Below, piece after piece: positions 18,364 through 27,745 of a DNA stretch of 64,000 nt. The notes below the pieces were generated by a model, which saw only the letters and a list, made by a program, of their open reading frames with translations, did no database searches and had not been told where the DNA came from. The position numbers were made by a program, and so were the translations under genes. Source of the stretch: JABDIP01 sp965250245 (GTDB lineage: Bacteria; Pseudomonadota; Alphaproteobacteria; DSM-16000; Inquilinaceae); contig OZ252296.1 in the NCBI GenBank assembly GCA_965250245.1, forward strand, positions 1,798,001 through 1,862,000, written 5' to 3'. The stretch's first letter is position 1. Every line of letters begins with the position of its first letter.

Positions 18364-19272
18364 TCAAGTAACCCGCGCCCGCGACTTTTCCGCGTTACTG
18401 ACCACCGCAAAACTTCGCGCAGCACTGCCCTTCTGATTCTCATAGATCGAGCCTTCCTTTTCCGGGCCCGGAAGCGGAATGCGCACCGGCACGTCGGCCA
18501 GGCGCGGGGTGATGGTCGGCTCACCGCACAGCAGCTTGGCGTCGTAGCTCTCCAGGTCGCCGACCGGACTCATCGAGCCCTGGATCGGCCAGGCGTCGCC
18601 GGCCGTCATCTCGTAGAGCAGCAGGGCGCGGTCCTGGGTCGAGCGGTTCAGGTCGGAGCCGTGCAGGGTGCGCACATGGTGGAAGGAGATCGAGCCGGCC
18701 GGTCCGGTCAGCGCCACCGCGTCGGCCGGGTCGATGCCGTGCGCCGCCAGATCGGTGGCGCCGCAGAACCGGCCATGGGCGTGGTGGTTGAGGATCGGGC
18801 CGCGATGGCTGCCGGGGATCACCAGCAGCGGGCCGTTCTCCGGCCCGACATCGTTCAGCATCACCCCGACGGCCAGGAGGTCGTCATTGGTGTGCGGGTA
18901 GAAGGCCCAATCCTGATGCCACTCGACCGCGGCGCCGAATTCCGCCGACTTCATGTTCAGCTTGCTGGTGTGCAGCCGGACCGACGGCCCGATCAGGTCG
19001 CGCACCGGCGCCAGCACCGTCTCGCTGCGCATCAACGCGTCGAACACCGGGTCGACCGTGTGCGGCAGCTTGATGCGCCGGACCCTGGGGGCGTCCGGAC
19101 GGTGGCTGTCTTCCAGGTCGTAGACGTCGTCGCTTTCCGACAGGCCGCGGGCACCGTCCACCAGCCGCGCCAGCGTCTCCCTGATTGCGGCGAGTTGCGC
19201 GTCGGATAGCTGGCGCTCCAGCACCAGGTATCCGTTCTCGCGGTAGAAGGCGATCTGCTGCGCGCTGAGCAT
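18364..19272 (-). CDS. Phytanoyl-CoA dioxygenase (PhyH) family Fe(II)/2-oxoglutarate oxygenase
   Basis: 302 residues with a double-stranded beta-helix fold. The iron ligands are readable as H119-Q-D121 (EWHQDWAFYPH) and H203 (RTLHGSDLN). An Arg a few residues on (R214) can hold 2-oxoglutarate. FYRENGYLVLERQLSD at the N-terminus is typical. It lies upstream of the TRAP receptor on the same strand, 154 bases apart, so it may hydroxylate the transported compound. Family members include ectoine hydroxylase and 2-aminoethylphosphonate hydroxylase; I cannot choose a substrate. Confidence 0.85.
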   Translation of the reverse strand: MLSAQQIAFYRENGYLVLERQLSDAQLAAIRETLARLVDGARGLSESDDVYDLEDSHRPDAPRVRRIKLPHTVDPVFDALMRSETVLAPVRDLIGPSVRLHTSKLNMKSAEFGAAVEWHQDWAFYPHTNDDLLAVGVMLNDVGPENGPLLVIPGSHRGPILNHHAHGRFCGATDLAAHGIDPADAVALTGPAGSISFHHVRTLHGSDLNRSTQDRALLLYEMTAGDAWPIQGSMSPVGDLESYDAKLLCGEPTITPRLADVPVRIPLPGPEKEGSIYENQKGSAARSFAVVSNAEKSRARVT

Positions 19273-19415
19273 GGTCCGGTCCTCTCCCCGTGGCGGCTCT
19301 GCCGCCTGTTCGGGGCAGTCTAGCGCGGAAGCACCGGTGCGGCAGCATGACCTCGCGGGTAATTGCGCCGCTGCGGCGTCCAGGCGACCCTGCCGGAAAC
19401 CAGAGGAGGATCGAG

Positions 19416-19814
19416 ATGTCCCGTTGGATCGCCGCAGGGTTCGTGGTGCTCGGCCTGATCCACGCGCCGGCGGCCCTTGGCGCGGTATCGCCGGATGCGT
19501 TGGCGTCGCTCTACGGCCCGACGGCCGCCGAGCCCGGCCTCCGCATCGTGCTGCAGCATCGCGGCGCGATCTTTGCCCTCATCACCCTGGGCTGCTTCGC
19601 GGCCGCGGCGGTCCCGCAGTGGCGGGTGCCGGTCGCCGTTCTCACCGGCTGGAGCATGGCGGGGTTCGTGCTGCTCTATCTCGCTGGCGGCATGCCGGCG
19701 GGGGCGTTGCGCAAGATCGCGGTCGCCGATCTGGTCGGGCTGGCGGTGCTGCTGGGCGTGGCGCTCGCCATCTGGCGCGGCGCGCCGTGGCGGGTCCGGT
19801 CCGCTACCAGGTGA
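19416..19814 (+). CDS. Small integral membrane protein of unknown function
   Basis: About 132 residues starting MSRWIAAGFVVLGLIHAPAALGAV, after a GAGGATCGAG ribosome-binding stretch. Three to four hydrophobic segments are visible and the N-terminus resembles widespread bacterial proteins with a GLIHLLP...GxLG..RLxxLYG pattern. No catalytic motif is visible. The 3' end overlaps the convergent RTX gene by 11 bases. It is divergent from the PhyH gene. Confidence 0.6.
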   Translation: MSRWIAAGFVVLGLIHAPAALGAVSPDALASLYGPTAAEPGLRIVLQHRGAIFALITLGCFAAAAVPQWRVPVAVLTGWSMAGFVLLYLAGGMPAGALRKIAVADLVGLAVLLGVALAIWRGAPWRVRSATR

Positions 19815-22773
19815 TGGTATCCAGGTTGCGGAAGTCCAGGGTCTCGCCGTCGGAGAAGGTGATCGTGCCGGAGGAATCGTCCGACAGGGTCAGGCTGTTG
19901 GCGTCCTGGCTCTCGATGACCGAGCCCGGATCCAGGGTCAGGGTCCAGTCGCCGTCGGTGTGGTCGCCGCTGACGCCGACCAGGTGCACCGTGTCGGTCC
20001 AGCCACGCCCGCCATCGAAGCTGTCGTCGCCTTCATTGGCGCCGAAGATGAAGCGGTACTCGTCGTTGCCGGCGCCGCCATAGGCCCGGTCGTTGCCGGT
20101 GCCCCCGGTGAAGGTGTCGTTGCCGGCGCCGCCATACATGCGGTCGTTGCCGGCACCGCCCGACAGGCTGTCGTCGCCGATATCGCCGGACAGCAGGTCG
20201 TTGGCCGCGCCGCCGACCAGGGCGTCGTCGCCGGCCCGGCCATACTGCCGGGTGGCCGCCGTCGCGCCCGTGGCGTCGAAACTGTCGTTGCCGGCATTGC
20301 CGACTGCTGTCTCGACGCTGGCCGCCGCCATGTCCAGGGTGACACCGGCGCCGCCCTGGACGTCGACCCGGTCGTTGCCGGCGCCGCCATCGACCAGGGT
20401 GTCGGCGGCGTCCACGTAGATCCGGTCGTTGCCGTCGCCGCCGCTCAGCCGGTCCGCCCCGGCGCCGCCGATCAGGCGGTCGTTGCCGGCGCCGCCGGAC
20501 AGGGTGTCGTCGCCGGCCTGCCCGTAGAGCTGGTCGTTGCCCGACCCGCCGGTCAGGCTGTCGTCGCCGCCCCGGCCATACTGCCGGGTGGCCCCGGTGG
20601 CGCCCGAGGCGTCGAAGCTGTCATTGCCGGCATTGCTGCCGACCGCGGTCTCGATGCTGGCCGCGGCCATGTCCAGCGTCACGCCGGCGGCACCCTGCAC
20701 ATCCACCCGGTCGTTGCCGGCGCCGCCGTCGACCAGCGTGTCCGCCGCGTCGACATAGATCCGGTCATTGCCATCGCCGCCGATCAGGCGGTCGGCCCCG
20801 GCGCCGCCGATCAGGCGGTCATTGCCGGCGCCGCCATCCAGCGTGTCGTTGCCGGCATCGCCTCGCAGCTGATCGTTGCCGCTGCCGCCGGTGAGCGCGT
20901 CGTCCCCGCCGCGTCCGTACTGGCGGGTGGCGGTGGTCGTGCCCGTGGCATCGAAGCTGTCATCGCCGCTGTTGCCGACGGCGGTCTCGATGCTCGATGC
21001 GGTCATGTCCAGCGTGACGCCGGCCGCGCCCTGCACGTCGACGCGGTCGTTGCCCGCGCCGCCATCGACCAGCGTGTCCGCGGCATCCATGAAGATGCGG
21101 TCGTTGCCGTCGCCGCCAATCAACTGGTCCGCGCCGGCCTGCCCATAAAGCTGGTCGTTGCCGGCCCCGCCAGTCACGGTGTCGTCGCCGGCGCCGCCAT
21201 AGAGCCGGTCATTGCCCTCATTGCCGGCCAGGCTGTCCGCGCCCGCATCGCCGTAGAGCCGGTCGGCCCGCGTGCCGCCGGTCAGGGTGTCGTCTCCGCC
21301 GCGGCCATATTGCCGCGTGGCGGTGGCCATGCCGGTGGCATCGAAGCTGTCGTCGCCGGCATTGCCGACAGCGGTCTCCACGCTGGCCGCGGTCATGTCG
21401 AGGGCCACCCCGGCCGCGCCCTGCACGTCCACCCGGTCGTTGCCGGCGCCGCCATCGACCAGCGTATCGGCGGCATCGACGAACAGCCGGTCATTGCCGG
21501 CGCCGCCCGACAGCCGGTCCGCGCCGCCCTGGCCGTACAGCAGGTCGTTGCCGGCCCCGCCGGTCAGCGTGTCGTCGTCGTTGCCGCCATAGAGGCGGTC
21601 GTTGCCGGCATCGCCGGCGAGGGTGTCCGCGCCGGCACCGCCATAGAGCCGGTCGCCTCCAGCGCCGCCAGAGAGCGTGTCCGCCCCGGCATCACCATAG
21701 AGGCGGTCGGCCCGATTGCCGCCGGTCAGATTGTCGTCGCCGTCGCGGCCATATTGCCGGGTGGCGGCGGTGCTGCCGGTGGCGTCGAAACGGTCATCGC
21801 CGGCATTGCCCACTGCGGTCTCGACGCTGGCCGCGGTCATGTCGAGGGTGACTCCGGCGGCACCCTGGACGTCGACCCGGTCGTTCCCGGCACCGCCGTC
21901 CACCAGCGTATCCGCCGCATCGACGAACAGCCGGTCATTGCCGGCGCCGCCCGACAGCCGGTCGGCCCCGGCCTGCCCGTACAGCAGGTCGCGCCCGGCG
22001 CCGCCCTCGAGCGTGTCATCGCCGGCGCCGCCATAGAGCCGATCGTTGCCGGATCCGCCATCCATCAGATCGGCGCCGGCGTTGCCGTACAGGCGGTCTG
22101 CGCCGCCCTCGCCGTGGATATGGTCGTCGGCATTGCCGCCGATCAGCCGGTCGTTCCCGCCCCGGCCATAGATGTCGTGCGCCCGGTCGGAGCCGGCCGC
22201 GCTCAGCGTGTCGCGCCCTGGCGTGCCGATCAGCGTGGTCGCGTCGCGCGGCGGCGGGTCATCGGCGGGCGCAGGCTCGGCGATTTCCGGGTCTTCCGGG
22301 GCGATGGCCTGAGGCGCCGGCTCCGGCGCCTCGGCCCCGGCCGGCGCGGCGGCGGGGTCGACGGCCGCCGGCGAATCCGCCTCGGACCGGCTCGGCCGCA
22401 GGCTTCCGGGCTGGGCGACATGCAGTGTCTCGAATTCGACCCCGGAGAACAGCGCGGCATCGCTGCCTTCGGCCGGAATGGCGGTGTCCGCCCCGGGAGC
22501 GGCGGCATCGCCGTCGGAGGGCGAAGTCTCGGACTGGGCACCGGCGTCGCCGGCCTCGGTTCCGGTGACACGGGGCGTCATTTCGGGATCGTCAGCCAGG
22601 ATGGCGCTGCCGAACTGGATATTCGCCAGGCTGGCATCGGACTCTTCGGCGCGCGGCGCCTGGCCGTCGCCGACATTGAGCTCGTCTTCCAGGCGCTTCG
22701 GCCCACCGGCGTTCAAGTCCAGGCGGTTAGCATCATCCATCAGGCGCCGTGCGGCGCCTCTTCGCAGTGCCAT
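19804..22773 (-). CDS. Large RTX (hemolysin-type calcium-binding repeat) protein with five long modules
   Basis: About 989 residues. Roughly the first 190 are acidic, Pro/Ala-rich and without recognisable fold. From GTPGRDTLSAAGSD onward it is made of GGxGxDxLx nonapeptides, which form calcium-binding parallel beta-rolls in proteins exported by type I secretion. Five longer modules each begin DAADTLVDGGAGNDRVDVQG and continue with a TLDMTAASVETAVGN and ATRQYGRGGDD segment. The last 60 residues (DWTLTLDPGSVIES, ITFSDGETLDFRNLDTITW) look like a type I secretion tail. The ATG at 22773 has GGGGA eight bases upstream; an ATG at 22782 is too close to its G-run. No protease, lipase or adhesin domain, and no secretion genes, are visible nearby. 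Probably a surface or secreted protein. Confidence 0.88.
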   Translation of the reverse strand: MALRRGAARRLMDDANRLDLNAGGPKRLEDELNVGDGQAPRAEESDASLANIQFGSAILADDPEMTPRVTGTEAGDAGAQSETSPSDGDAAAPGADTAIPAEGSDAALFSGVEFETLHVAQPGSLRPSRSEADSPAAVDPAAAPAGAEAPEPAPQAIAPEDPEIAEPAPADDPPPRDATTLIGTPGRDTLSAAGSDRAHDIYGRGGNDRLIGGNADDHIHGEGGADRLYGNAGADLMDGGSGNDRLYGGAGDDTLEGGAGRDLLYGQAGADRLSGGAGNDRLFVDAADTLVDGGAGNDRVDVQGAAGVTLDMTAASVETAVGNAGDDRFDATGSTAATRQYGRDGDDNLTGGNRADRLYGDAGADTLSGGAGGDRLYGGAGADTLAGDAGNDRLYGGNDDDTLTGGAGNDLLYGQGGADRLSGGAGNDRLFVDAADTLVDGGAGNDRVDVQGAAGVALDMTAASVETAVGNAGDDSFDATGMATATRQYGRGGDDTLTGGTRADRLYGDAGADSLAGNEGNDRLYGGAGDDTVTGGAGNDQLYGQAGADQLIGGDGNDRIFMDAADTLVDGGAGNDRVDVQGAAGVTLDMTASSIETAVGNSGDDSFDATGTTTATRQYGRGGDDALTGGSGNDQLRGDAGNDTLDGGAGNDRLIGGAGADRLIGGDGNDRIYVDAADTLVDGGAGNDRVDVQGAAGVTLDMAAASIETAVGSNAGNDSFDASGATGATRQYGRGGDDSLTGGSGNDQLYGQAGDDTLSGGAGNDRLIGGAGADRLSGGDGNDRIYVDAADTLVDGGAGNDRVDVQGGAGVTLDMAAASVETAVGNAGNDSFDATGATAATRQYGRAGDDALVGGAANDLLSGDIGDDSLSGGAGNDRMYGGAGNDTFTGGTGNDRAYGGAGNDEYRFIFGANEGDDSFDGGRGWTDTVHLVGVSGDHTDGDWTLTLDPGSVIESQDANSLTLSDDSSGTITFSDGETLDFRNLDTITW

Positions 22774-23025
22774 AACAACCATCCCCGCCAGGCAATCCCG
22801 TGCCCGGCCCCCAAAATCATGGTCGGCGATCGCGGTACAGAGACCGCGCCGATTTAGGACGAATTATGGATACCAATACTTAAGAGGGGCTTTTATTTGC
22901 TGGTTAACTGCAACCGCAAATTCCGCCGAAAAAAGGGGCGCTCGCCCGAGCAACCCTTTGTCAGCGTTCGGGTTTCCCGGTTAACCATCTTCGCAAGAAT
23001 TCGTGCCTCCGGGCCGGCATTCCGG

Positions 23026-24072
23026 TCAGGCGGCGAGCACAGGACCGGTCGAGCCGCCCTGGACCAGCGCGCAGGGCAGGGTGTTCCGGCGTCGCGGTTC
23101 CTTGCCGTTCGCCGCCGCCGTCAAATAGAGGGCCGCCTCCCGCCCCATCGCCTCGGTCGGCGTCGACACGGTTGTGATCGCCGGATGGCAGGCGCCGGCG
23201 AGGTCGGACCCGTCAAACCCGGTGACCGACAGGTCGCGTGGCACCGACAGCCCGCGCGCCGCCGCCTCGTAGAGGGCGCCGCTGGCCAGCACGTCGTTGG
23301 CGCAGACGACGGCGGTGATCCCGGGCTCGGATTCCAGAATTTCCGCCAGTCCGGAGCGGCCCTCGGCGACCGAGAAGGGCCGTTCGACGACCGCCGCCGG
23401 CGCCAACCGCTCGGCGTGATCGGCGAGCGCCGCCCGCATGCCCTGAAGCCTGAGGCGGGCACGGTCGTTGCGGTCGGTCTGCCCGGCAATGATGCCGATC
23501 CGGCGGTGCCCGAGCGCGAGCAGATGCTCGACGACGAGCCGGCCGCCGCGCGCGTTGTCATAGCCGATGCTGGGATGGGTGTCGGTCTCGTCGATGATGC
23601 TGGTCAGCACATAGGGCAGGCGGCGGGTGTCGGCCAGGCGATAGATCGCCGGGTCATGCTCGATGCCGGTCAGCACCAGCCCGTCGATGCCGGCCGAGAC
23701 GAGGTTGCGGACGGCGGCCGCCTCGCGCTCCCGGTCGAATTCGTAGGTCGCCAGCATCAGCGCATAGCGTTGCTCCGCCAGCGCGCTGCCAAGCGCTTCG
23801 ACGAATTTGGCGAAGATCGCGTTGTCGATGGTCGGAATCGCCGCGCCGATCCGGAAGCTGCGCGCACTGGTCAGTTCGCGCGCCGCCGTGTTGGGGGAAT
23901 AGTCGAGCTCGGCGGCGACCTGCAGTACGCGATCGCGCAGGGCCTGCCGCACCTTTTCCGGCTCGTTGAAGGCGCGGCTGACCGTCGCCGTGGACACGCC
24001 GGCATGCCGCGCGATCTCGCGGACGCCCGACATTCCGCGGATTTTGTGCACCTGCTGGCGATTGCGATCCAT
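23026..24072 (-). CDS. LacI-family transcriptional regulator of the betaine-type operon
   Basis: 348 residues. The helix-turn-helix reads SGVREIARHAGVSTATVSRAFNEP and the hinge YSPNTAARELTSARS. The sensor domain includes IPTIDNAIFAKFVEALG and VPRDLSVTGFDGSDLAGACHP. It is divergent from the glycine-betaine-type ABC operon (24184) across a perfect 14-base palindrome. Regulation of a compatible-solute transporter by a LacI protein suggests that the compound is used as food rather than only as osmoprotectant. Confidence 0.9.
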   Translation of the reverse strand: MDRNRQQVHKIRGMSGVREIARHAGVSTATVSRAFNEPEKVRQALRDRVLQVAAELDYSPNTAARELTSARSFRIGAAIPTIDNAIFAKFVEALGSALAEQRYALMLATYEFDREREAAAVRNLVSAGIDGLVLTGIEHDPAIYRLADTRRLPYVLTSIIDETDTHPSIGYDNARGGRLVVEHLLALGHRRIGIIAGQTDRNDRARLRLQGMRAALADHAERLAPAAVVERPFSVAEGRSGLAEILESEPGITAVVCANDVLASGALYEAAARGLSVPRDLSVTGFDGSDLAGACHPAITTVSTPTEAMGREAALYLTAAANGKEPRRRNTLPCALVQGGSTGPVLAA

Positions 24073-24137
24073 CCGAGACCCCTGACAGCCTGCTGAAAGA
24101 ACCCTTGCGATCGTGCATCAACCGGGTCTATCGTTAG

Positions 24138-24151
24138 TGTAACCGGTTACA
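24138..24151. promoter_or_regulatory. LacI-type operator candidate TGTAACCGGTTACA
   Basis: A perfect 14-base palindrome, 33 bases before the ABC operon start at 24184 and 66 bases before the divergent LacI gene start at 24072. The outer half-sites (TGTAA/TTACA) equal those of the operator at 7205-7218; only the central four bases differ. Confidence 0.8.
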
Positions 24152-24183
24152 TCAATGCAAGCCGGAAATGAACAGGAGGCCTC

Positions 24184-25239
24184 ATGGGGACGGGTCGCAA
24201 CGTCGTCGAAGTCGACGGTGTCTGGAAGATCTTCGGCACGCGTGCCGAGGACGCGCTGGCCGCCATCCGGGAGAAGGGGCTGACCAAGCCCGAGGTGCTG
24301 GAGGCCTATGGCTGTGTCGTCGGGGTCCAGGACGCGACCTTCAATGTCGCCGAGAGCGAGATCTTCTGCATCATGGGGCTGTCGGGCTCCGGCAAGTCCA
24401 CGCTGGTGCGGCATGTCAACCGGCTGATCGAACCGACCGCCGGGTCGATCCGCATCGACGGCCGCGACGTCAACGGGCTCGATCCGGAAAGACTGCGAGA
24501 GTTGCGCGCCGACACCATCGGCATGGTGTTCCAGAACATGGCCCTGCTGCCGCACCGGACGGTGCGCGACAACGTGGCGCTGGCCATGGAGCTGCGCGGC
24601 ATCGACGGCTACAAGCGCGCCCAGGCGGCAGACGAGGTCATCGCCAGGGTCGATCTGACCGGCTACGGCGACCGTTATCCGGCCGAGCTCTCCGGCGGCA
24701 TGCAGCAGCGTGTCGGGCTGGCCCGGGCGCTGGCGGCCGATCCCGAGATCCTGCTGATGGACGAGCCGTTCTCCGCCCTCGATCCGTTGATCCGCCGGCA
24801 GTTGCAGGACCAGTTCCTGGCCCTCTCGGCAGAGATGGGCAAGACCACCCTGTTCATCACCCATGATCTCGACGAGGCGATCCGCATGGGCTCCCGGATC
24901 GCCATCATGAAGGACGGCGTGATCGTGCAGATCGGCACGCCGGAGGAGATCGTCACCCAGCCGGCGGACGACTACGTCGCCGATTTCGTCGCCGGCATCT
25001 CGCGGCTGAAGCTGGTCTTCGCGCACACCGTGATGCAGCCCTACGCGGAGTGGAAGGCCAATGGCGGGGCGGCGGTCAACGACGCCGATTGCCCGGAGGC
25101 GACGCCCGAGACCGACCTCAACGGCCTGATCGACCTTGCCGTCGGCAATGAGAGTCCGACGCTGATCATGGCCGAGAGCGGGCCGGTCGGGGTCGTGACG
25201 AAGACCGCGTTGCTGCGCGGCATCCAGGGGGAACCGTGA
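24184..25239 (+). CDS. proV: Glycine betaine/proline-type ABC transporter ATP-binding protein (ProV-like)
   Basis: 351 residues. Walker A GLSGSGKST at 65-73, Q-loop MVFQNMALLPHRTV, signature LSGGMQQRVGLARAL and Walker B ILLMDEPFSALDP are all clear. The N-terminal VWKIFG and the long insert before Walker A are typical of ProV/OpuAA. The tail (SPTLIMAESGPVGVVTKTALLRGI) resembles a CBS repeat, which in OpuA senses ionic strength. AGGAGGCCTC precedes the ATG. It is the first gene of a four-gene operon behind the 24138 palindrome. Confidence 0.92.
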   Translation: MGTGRNVVEVDGVWKIFGTRAEDALAAIREKGLTKPEVLEAYGCVVGVQDATFNVAESEIFCIMGLSGSGKSTLVRHVNRLIEPTAGSIRIDGRDVNGLDPERLRELRADTIGMVFQNMALLPHRTVRDNVALAMELRGIDGYKRAQAADEVIARVDLTGYGDRYPAELSGGMQQRVGLARALAADPEILLMDEPFSALDPLIRRQLQDQFLALSAEMGKTTLFITHDLDEAIRMGSRIAIMKDGVIVQIGTPEEIVTQPADDYVADFVAGISRLKLVFAHTVMQPYAEWKANGGAAVNDADCPEATPETDLNGLIDLAVGNESPTLIMAESGPVGVVTKTALLRGIQGEP

Positions 25240-26681
25240 TGGTCGACGCAACCGCCGAAGCCGCCAGCGACCTGTCCGGCGATGCCGGGCGCGACGCCCT
25301 TATCGAGGAATTCGCCGGCCCCGATGCGGCCTATTTCACCGACAAGTTCCGGGCCCTGGCCCGGCGCGAGGCCGGCCTCTTCGACCTCAACACCAAGGCC
25401 ATGCTGCACGGGCCCTTCTGGGGCGCCTTGCGCGGCAATTGGCTGGTCTTCTGGGCCTGCTTGGCCTTCGACGTGGTGGGCCTGCTGCTGATCGCCCGGG
25501 GCATCGCCCAGCCGGTCGAGGGCGTCGGCCCGCTGACCGTGCTGGCGGGCGTGGTGGTGCTGGCGATCGGCCGGCTGATCGTCGGGGCCAGTGCCGACCG
25601 TCTCTATCGGGCGCAGTTCTTCCGCTGGCGGGTCGATCGCAGCGTCGCCCATGGACATGATCGCGGGCGGCTGCAAAAGGGCATCCTGGCCATGGCCCTG
25701 ACCGCGCCGCTGGTCATCTACAAGGCGACCCAGGATGCGCTGACCTGGCGGGAATGCCGTCGGCTCTGGCGACGGGAGGAAGGGGGAGGCGAGCCCGTCG
25801 CCTTCGTCGACAACTTCAATTGCTATGTGATCGGCGACCTGCCGGTCGACCGCAGGGTGCTGCACGACCCCATCGCCGGCGGCGTCGACGGCCTGATCGA
25901 ATGGCTGGTGATCAATTTCGAATGGCTGTTCGACGCCATCACCTGGGGTGTGCGCGAGCTGCTGCAGGCGTTGGAACTGGTCTTCGTCGGCACCCCCTGG
26001 GCGGTCATGGCCGGGCTGCTGGTGCTGGCGGCCTGGCGGGCCGCCGGCCGGTCGGTGGCGATCTTCGTCGCCATCTCGTTGGGCTACCTGGCGGTGCTCG
26101 GCTATTGGGAGAAGGCGATGAGCACCTTCTCGCTGGTCGGCGCGGCGACGGTGATCTGCGTCGTGCTGGGCGTGCCGATCGGCATCTGGTGCGCCAAGAA
26201 CGCCCGCGCCTTCGCGATCATCCGGCCGGTGCTGGACATCATGCAGACGCTGCCCAGCTTCGTGTACCTGATCCCGGCGATCGCCTTCTTCAGCGTCGGC
26301 AAGCCGCCGGCGATCCTGGCGACGGTGATCTTCGCCCTGCCGCCGATGGTGCGGCTGACGACGCTGGGCATCATCCAGGTGCCGAACAGCGTCAAGGAGG
26401 CCGCGACCGCCTTCGGGGCGACGCCGCGCCAGCTCCTGTGGAAGGTGGAACTGCCGCTTGCGGTGCCGTCGATCATGACCGGCATCAACCAGACCATCAT
26501 GATGAGCCTGTCGATGGTGGTCATCGCCGCGCTGATCGCGGCCAAGGGGCTGGGCGAGGATGTGCTGTTCGCCCTGCAGCACGTGGAGCACGGCAAGGGA
26601 TTGCTGGCGGGCGGCGCCATTGCGCTGGTCGCCATGATGATGGATCGCGTGGTTCAGGGAATGAGGACCGGTCCGAAATGA
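25239..26681 (+). CDS. proW: Glycine betaine/proline-type ABC transporter permease (ProW-like)
   Basis: About 480 residues. The start codon overlaps the ProV stop by one base (TGATG), indicating coupling; a GTG three bases earlier is an alternative. The C-terminal half is the ProW transport domain, with IRPVLDIMQTLPSFVYLIPAIAFF-type sequence and the coupling loop VPNSVKEAATAFGATPRQLLW. The N-terminal half has extra hydrophobic helices and a polar region with conserved Trp residues, longer than E. coli ProW (354 residues). Confidence 0.9.
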   Translation: MVDATAEAASDLSGDAGRDALIEEFAGPDAAYFTDKFRALARREAGLFDLNTKAMLHGPFWGALRGNWLVFWACLAFDVVGLLLIARGIAQPVEGVGPLTVLAGVVVLAIGRLIVGASADRLYRAQFFRWRVDRSVAHGHDRGRLQKGILAMALTAPLVIYKATQDALTWRECRRLWRREEGGGEPVAFVDNFNCYVIGDLPVDRRVLHDPIAGGVDGLIEWLVINFEWLFDAITWGVRELLQALELVFVGTPWAVMAGLLVLAAWRAAGRSVAIFVAISLGYLAVLGYWEKAMSTFSLVGAATVICVVLGVPIGIWCAKNARAFAIIRPVLDIMQTLPSFVYLIPAIAFFSVGKPPAILATVIFALPPMVRLTTLGIIQVPNSVKEAATAFGATPRQLLWKVELPLAVPSIMTGINQTIMMSLSMVVIAALIAAKGLGEDVLFALQHVEHGKGLLAGGAIALVAMMMDRVVQGMRTGPK

Positions 26682-26724
26682 GTTGGCGCCGGCCCTCGTG
26701 CCGGCGCGGAACAGGGAGGAAGTA

Positions 26725-27690
26725 ATGAAGCGTTTTCTGAAGACCACCGTCGCGGCCGCGGCCGTCATCGCGGCCGGCGCCGCGTCGGCCCAGGAGCGGA
26801 TCTCGATCGGCGAGCTGAGCTGGGACGGCGCCCGTGCCATCGGCTACGTCATGAAGGCCGTCATCGAGTTGCGCCTGGACGGCGAGGCCGAGTTGAGCAA
26901 GTCGGAATCGGCGGTGATCATGGCCTCGATGGACAAGGGCGATGGCGGCCTGGACGTCTATCCGGACATGTGGATGCCCAACCAGCAGGAGAAGTGGGAC
27001 ACATACATCGATCAGAACGGCACCGTGCTGACCAATGCTTCGCCCTATCCGGGAACCCAGCACATCTTCGTGCCGACCTACATCGCCGATCAGGGTGTCC
27101 GGACCATCGAGGATCTGAAGAACCCTGATGTGGTCGCCCTGTTCGACACCGACGGCAATGGCCTTGGCGAATACTGGCCGGGCGCGCCGGGCTGGAACTC
27201 GACCAACCGCTGGGCGGTGAAATTCCAATCCTATGGGCTGGACGAGATGTGGGAGGCGGTCCCGGTCGACGACGCGATCTTCAAGTCGCAGCTCGACTCC
27301 GCCTACACCCGCGAAGAGGCGATCCTGTTCTATTACTGGACGCCGGAATGGATCCACGCAGCCTATGACATCACACCCATCGAAGAGCCCGCGCGCTACG
27401 ACGGTTGCGAGCAGATGTACCAGCCGGCGGATCGCGAGGACTGGCTGGAAGCGTCGAAATTCGACTGTGCGTCCAACGACGCCCAGGTGTGGAACGCCTA
27501 CTCCAAGTCGCTGGAAGAGCGTGCACCCGAGGTCGCCTGCTTCCTGCACAACATGGTGCTGGAGCCGGCGATGGTGAATGGCTGGATCCTGAGGATCGGC
27601 CGCGACGGCGAGGATGCGCAGGACGTCGCCGAGGATTGGGTCGACTCCAATCCGGCGATCGTCGACGCGTGGCTGGAGGGGTGCGTCTGA
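26725..27690 (+). CDS. Glycine betaine/quaternary amine ABC transporter substrate-binding protein (OpuAC/ProX-like)
   Basis: About 321 residues. A signal peptide (MKRFLKTTVAAAAVIAAGAASA) is followed by the OpuAC fold. PDMWMPNQQEKW, EYWPGAPGWNSTNRW and YYWTPEWIHAAYD supply the tryptophans expected of an aromatic box binding a quaternary ammonium group. ACAGGGAGGAAGTA precedes the ATG. It lies 43 bases after the permease gene. Betaine, choline, carnitine or proline betaine are possible ligands. Confidence 0.9.
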   Translation: MKRFLKTTVAAAAVIAAGAASAQERISIGELSWDGARAIGYVMKAVIELRLDGEAELSKSESAVIMASMDKGDGGLDVYPDMWMPNQQEKWDTYIDQNGTVLTNASPYPGTQHIFVPTYIADQGVRTIEDLKNPDVVALFDTDGNGLGEYWPGAPGWNSTNRWAVKFQSYGLDEMWEAVPVDDAIFKSQLDSAYTREEAILFYYWTPEWIHAAYDITPIEEPARYDGCEQMYQPADREDWLEASKFDCASNDAQVWNAYSKSLEERAPEVACFLHNMVLEPAMVNGWILRIGRDGEDAQDVAEDWVDSNPAIVDAWLEGCV

Positions 27691-27745
27691 CATCCGCCAC
27701 GGTCCGGGCGGCGCGCCGATCGGCGCGCCTTCCGGGACGACCGAC

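Noticed and set aside
19840..22200. Repeated DNA that could be mistaken for a CRISPR array or satellite
   Set aside because: The repeats are in frame, vary at third positions and encode RTX nonapeptides; there are no unique spacers of constant length and no cas genes.
19804..22773. Calling the RTX protein a hemolysin or a metalloprotease
   Set aside because: No HExxH zinc motif, no acylated hydrophobic toxin domain and no type I secretion genes are visible; only the calcium repeats are supported.
19477..22857. A very long open frame on the plus strand opposite the RTX gene
   Set aside because: It is the mirror of the glycine/aspartate-rich repeats; its Val/Ala/Gly-Ile repetition follows from the complementary codons, and the RTX frame has a secretion-type tail and nonapeptide structure.
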